DNA from: Oceaniovalibus sp. ACAM 378
GTDB taxonomy: Bacteria; Pseudomonadota; Alphaproteobacteria; Rhodobacterales; Rhodobacteraceae
NCBI RefSeq assembly: GCF_008085915.1
Contig: NZ_VSJK01000003.1
Span: forward strand, 62,001-126,000
Length of the DNA stretch: 64,000 bases
Direction of reading: 5' to 3'
Part shown: positions 62,368 to 64,000 of the stretch, piece by piece
How positions within the stretch are numbered: position 1 is the stretch's first letter
How the letters are laid out: every line of letters begins with the position of its first letter
The notes under the pieces: generated by a model
Databases searched by the model: none
What the model was told of the DNA's origin: nothing
What the model saw: the letters and a program-made list of their open reading frames with translations, nothing else
Made by a program: the position numbers and the translations under genes

Positions 62368-63146
62368 GAGGGTTGTGCCTGCAACCGCTCGAACCGTGAC
62401 AGGCCGAAGGTCAACATCCGCTCCAGCGTATCCGCCATATGCGCGACGGTTTCAGGCGTGGTCAGAAGGTCGTTCCTGACCTCGATCATGACGTTCAGCA
62501 GGCCGTGGGGCAGGGCGTGTATTTCAAGCGTGTGGAACACACCGTCGCCGGGGCCATAGGGCGCGTTGGGTGCCGTGTTGGGCGGCAGGCCGGGGCAGGA
62601 CAGCATGGCGCGCGCCAGCCGGTCGTCACGGTCGGTGAACAGCAGGCCCAGTTCGGTGTCGCGTCGTTGACCGTGAAACACCGGCGTAAAACTGTGGATG
62701 GTGACCAGCGCGGGGCGGTTCATCGTGGCCAACTGATCTGCAAGGGCGCTATGAAATGGGTGGTAGATTCCAGCCGTACGCGCGGCGCGGTCGGCCGTGT
62801 TCAGCGCGGCGTTACCGGGAATGGCAAAGCGTTCGCTTTGTGTGGGCATTGCACCGGGCGCTTCGGGCGGACGGTTGCAATCGTAAACAAGCCGCGAAAA
62901 CCGTGCGGCGACAAGCGGCGCGTTCAGTCGGGCGGACAGGGCACACGCCAGATCGGACGCCCCGGGATCCCAGGCTGCGTGGGACAACTGCGCCTCGGGC
63001 AACAGACCAAGAGTGCGCAATCCAGCCGGAAACCTGTTGGCGGCATGTTCACAGACCAACAGCACCGGGCCTTGGCCGGACGGGCACAGCACTTCGACCG
63101 GCGGGCCGTCAGCGGTGGTCAGCAGGGGGGGGTCTGAATTCGTCAT
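62364..63146 (-). CDS. N-formylglutamate amidohydrolase family protein
   Basis: A 260-aa zinc-dependent amidohydrolase of the HutG2-like family. It shows LLVCEHAANRFP, HAAWDPGASDLACALS, SRLVYDCNRPP, IHSFTPVF and the C-terminal IEVRNDLLTTPE, all typical. It is the first gene of the operon, coupled to dctQ by a 4-nt overlap. In histidine breakdown the family removes formate from N-formylglutamate, but no hut genes are here. In this setting it might hydrolyse a gamma-glutamyl or N-acyl amide intermediate. The ATG at 63146 was chosen as it precedes the conserved domain at the usual distance. Confidence 0.88.
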   Translation of the reverse strand: MTNSDPPLLTTADGPPVEVLCPSGQGPVLLVCEHAANRFPAGLRTLGLLPEAQLSHAAWDPGASDLACALSARLNAPLVAARFSRLVYDCNRPPEAPGAMPTQSERFAIPGNAALNTADRAARTAGIYHPFHSALADQLATMNRPALVTIHSFTPVFHGQRRDTELGLLFTDRDDRLARAMLSCPGLPPNTAPNAPYGPGDGVFHTLEIHALPHGLLNVMIEVRNDLLTTPETVAHMADTLERMLTFGLSRFERLQAQPS

Positions 63147-63324
63147 CCTGTGAGCACTGCATTCCGAAAGGGTTTCCCCTGTCAATGTTTTTTCAGAATT
63201 CGGGCAACTGTGACTTCGAATTGGGGGGCTGCGGTACGACGGCGAAGATGCAATCATTTTCCACAAACGGACAATCCGACGCCAAATGATCGCGTTTTAG
63301 GTTCGATGTCTGCATTTTTTCAAC

Positions 63325-63346
63325 ATTTTGCCGGTCAGGGCAAAAT
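63325..63346. repeat. Perfect inverted repeat in the intergenic region
   Basis: ATTTTGCC (63325-63332) and GGCAAAAT (63339-63346) form a perfect 8-bp stem with a 6-nt loop, about 180 nt upstream of the TRAP operon start. It could be an operator or the end of a small RNA; I cannot choose. Confidence 0.5.
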
Positions 63347-63757
63347 CTTTGCGCCTCTCGGCCCTCTGGGTTTCGACATGGAGCATAACGATGTTCGCGG
63401 CGTAAGCCGACGTCGAGGCCAGAAACAATGTGCGCGGGCGGGTGGGCACCGGCGGCTACGCGGCAACGCTGATAATCTGCCCTGCGCCATTTCTGTAATG
63501 CCTCCGGGTGCTTAGCGGCAGACCCCGCAACCCCCGTCGTGGGCCCGCATTTTCACGATTTTCCAAGCCATCCCCCCGGCGTCCCGCCGGTGGCTTCCAC
63601 CCCAATGGATCGGGGTGCTTTCAGAGGCTTAAGCGGCATTTCGCAGACGAAGAAGAATCGTCTTGTGCGGATAAAAGCGGCAGGGATATACATTGGTCTA
63701 TTCGCCGTTGTAAATATCTGCCCGCGTTTTAAGCATCTAACTCGGAACAAGGCTACT

Positions 63758-63777
63758 GTGGTCGATTGAACGACCAC
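63758..63777 (+). repeat. Hairpin in the leader of the epimerase-like gene
   Basis: GTGGTCG (63758-63764) and CGACCAC (63771-63777) pair around ATTGAA and are followed by TTT, 40 nt before the start codon at 63818. It may be a weak attenuator or an operator. Confidence 0.4.
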
Positions 63778-63817
63778 TTTCCGTGGTATCCCTGTGCAGG
63801 CGTCAATTTTGGACACC

Positions 63818-64000
63818 ATGATGAAAAGACTGAATAACTTCCTTATTTCCCTATCGCGCAGCCGAAAGCGGGCCGTCTTGCTTGGGGTCGATCTGGTGAT
63901 GGTCCTGCTGGCCTATCTGTTCACCTTTGCAGTGCAGCATGACCGTCTTGTCGTCGCGGATCTATTTGGCAAGAACGGTCTTGTTCTGTTGATTCTGATG
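63818..64000 (+). CDS. N-terminus of a membrane protein, probably polysaccharide nucleotide-sugar epimerase/dehydratase (window-edge partial)
   Basis: Only 61 codons are in the window. They encode a basic start (MMKRLNNFLISLSRSRKRAVLLG) and a first membrane helix (VDLVMVLLAYLFTFAVQH), with a second hydrophobic stretch beginning at the edge. This layout fits the N-terminal membrane domain of CapD/WbpM-type polysaccharide proteins, which is a guess from pattern alone. An ATG at 63821 is an alternative start. Confidence 0.5.
   Translation, partial: MMKRLNNFLISLSRSRKRAVLLGVDLVMVLLAYLFTFAVQHDRLVVADLFGKNGLVLLILM

Larger units (their letters stand above)
63147..63817. other. Intergenic region, 671 nt, between divergent genes
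   Basis: The longest gap in the window. Small frames on both strands show no known protein features. It holds two clear hairpins (63325-63346 and 63758-63777) and must contain the promoters of the TRAP operon and of the partial gene at the window end. Confidence 0.55.

Noticed and set aside
1-64000. CRISPR arrays, insertion sequences, rRNA genes and prophage
   Set aside because: No regularly spaced repeats, transposase, integrase, phage structural gene or rRNA segment was recognised on reading the window.

Overview
The window is about 64 kb of GC-rich DNA, almost fully coding, with short gaps and many 1-8 nt gene overlaps. The gene content fits an alphaproteobacterium of the Rhodobacteraceae (Roseobacter group): tungstate TupABC, a DmdC-like long acyl-CoA dehydrogenase, several oligopeptide-type ABC systems, a TRAP system, MlrC-like M81 proteins, a DUF6494 protein and PhnA/YjdM. 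This placement rests on gene content and style only; there is no rRNA or core marker to prove it.

1-8.3 kb is a mixed housekeeping stretch: the end of a zinc uptake system (znuC partial, znuB), an MscS channel, gluconokinase, a glycine-zipper lipoprotein, tungstate uptake (tupB-tupC-tupA), an inositol-monophosphatase-family enzyme and PhnA. 8.3-27.5 kb is the most distinctive part. It holds two back-to-back operons around an IclR regulator. Together they encode two complete Opp/Dpp-type importers, three different M81 (MlrC-like) metallopeptidases, a fold-III PLP D-amino-acid lyase, a class III (HemL-like) aminotransferase and a RidA deaminase. This reads as import and breakdown of unusual (D- or beta-residue containing) peptides or similar amides. 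Related 17-bp inverted repeats lie in front of both the regulator and the plus-strand operon.

27.5-29.4 kb is a thin, gene-poor strip with a GT25-like glycosyltransferase that lacks a normal start codon, and a tRNA-Pro(CGG). 29.4-45.9 kb is again core metabolism: DMT exporter, leuB, an EEP-family secreted phosphatase/nuclease with a membrane partner, leuC-hdeD-leuD, a Sua5 enzyme, acyl-CoA dehydrogenase plus MBL hydrolase, an FMN lactate-dehydrogenase-type enzyme behind a perfect inverted repeat, trpA, a Pmp3-like peptide, ychF, a decayed kdsA fragment and a phosphohexomutase.

46.2-55.5 kb is a carbohydrate-type ABC cluster: a 780-aa PIG-L deacetylase fused to a C-terminal amidotransferase-like domain, divergent from a binding protein, two permeases, an argininosuccinate-lyase-like enzyme, a MalK-type ATPase and a PfkB kinase. 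55.5-63.1 kb is one minus-strand operon, read in the order N-formylglutamate-amidohydrolase-family enzyme, TRAP dctQ-dctM-dctP, glutamine-synthetase-family ligase, aldehyde dehydrogenase, iron alcohol dehydrogenase. It resembles a gamma-glutamylation route for an amino alcohol or amine. The window ends in the first codons of a membrane protein that looks like a polysaccharide-type nucleotide-sugar epimerase/dehydratase.
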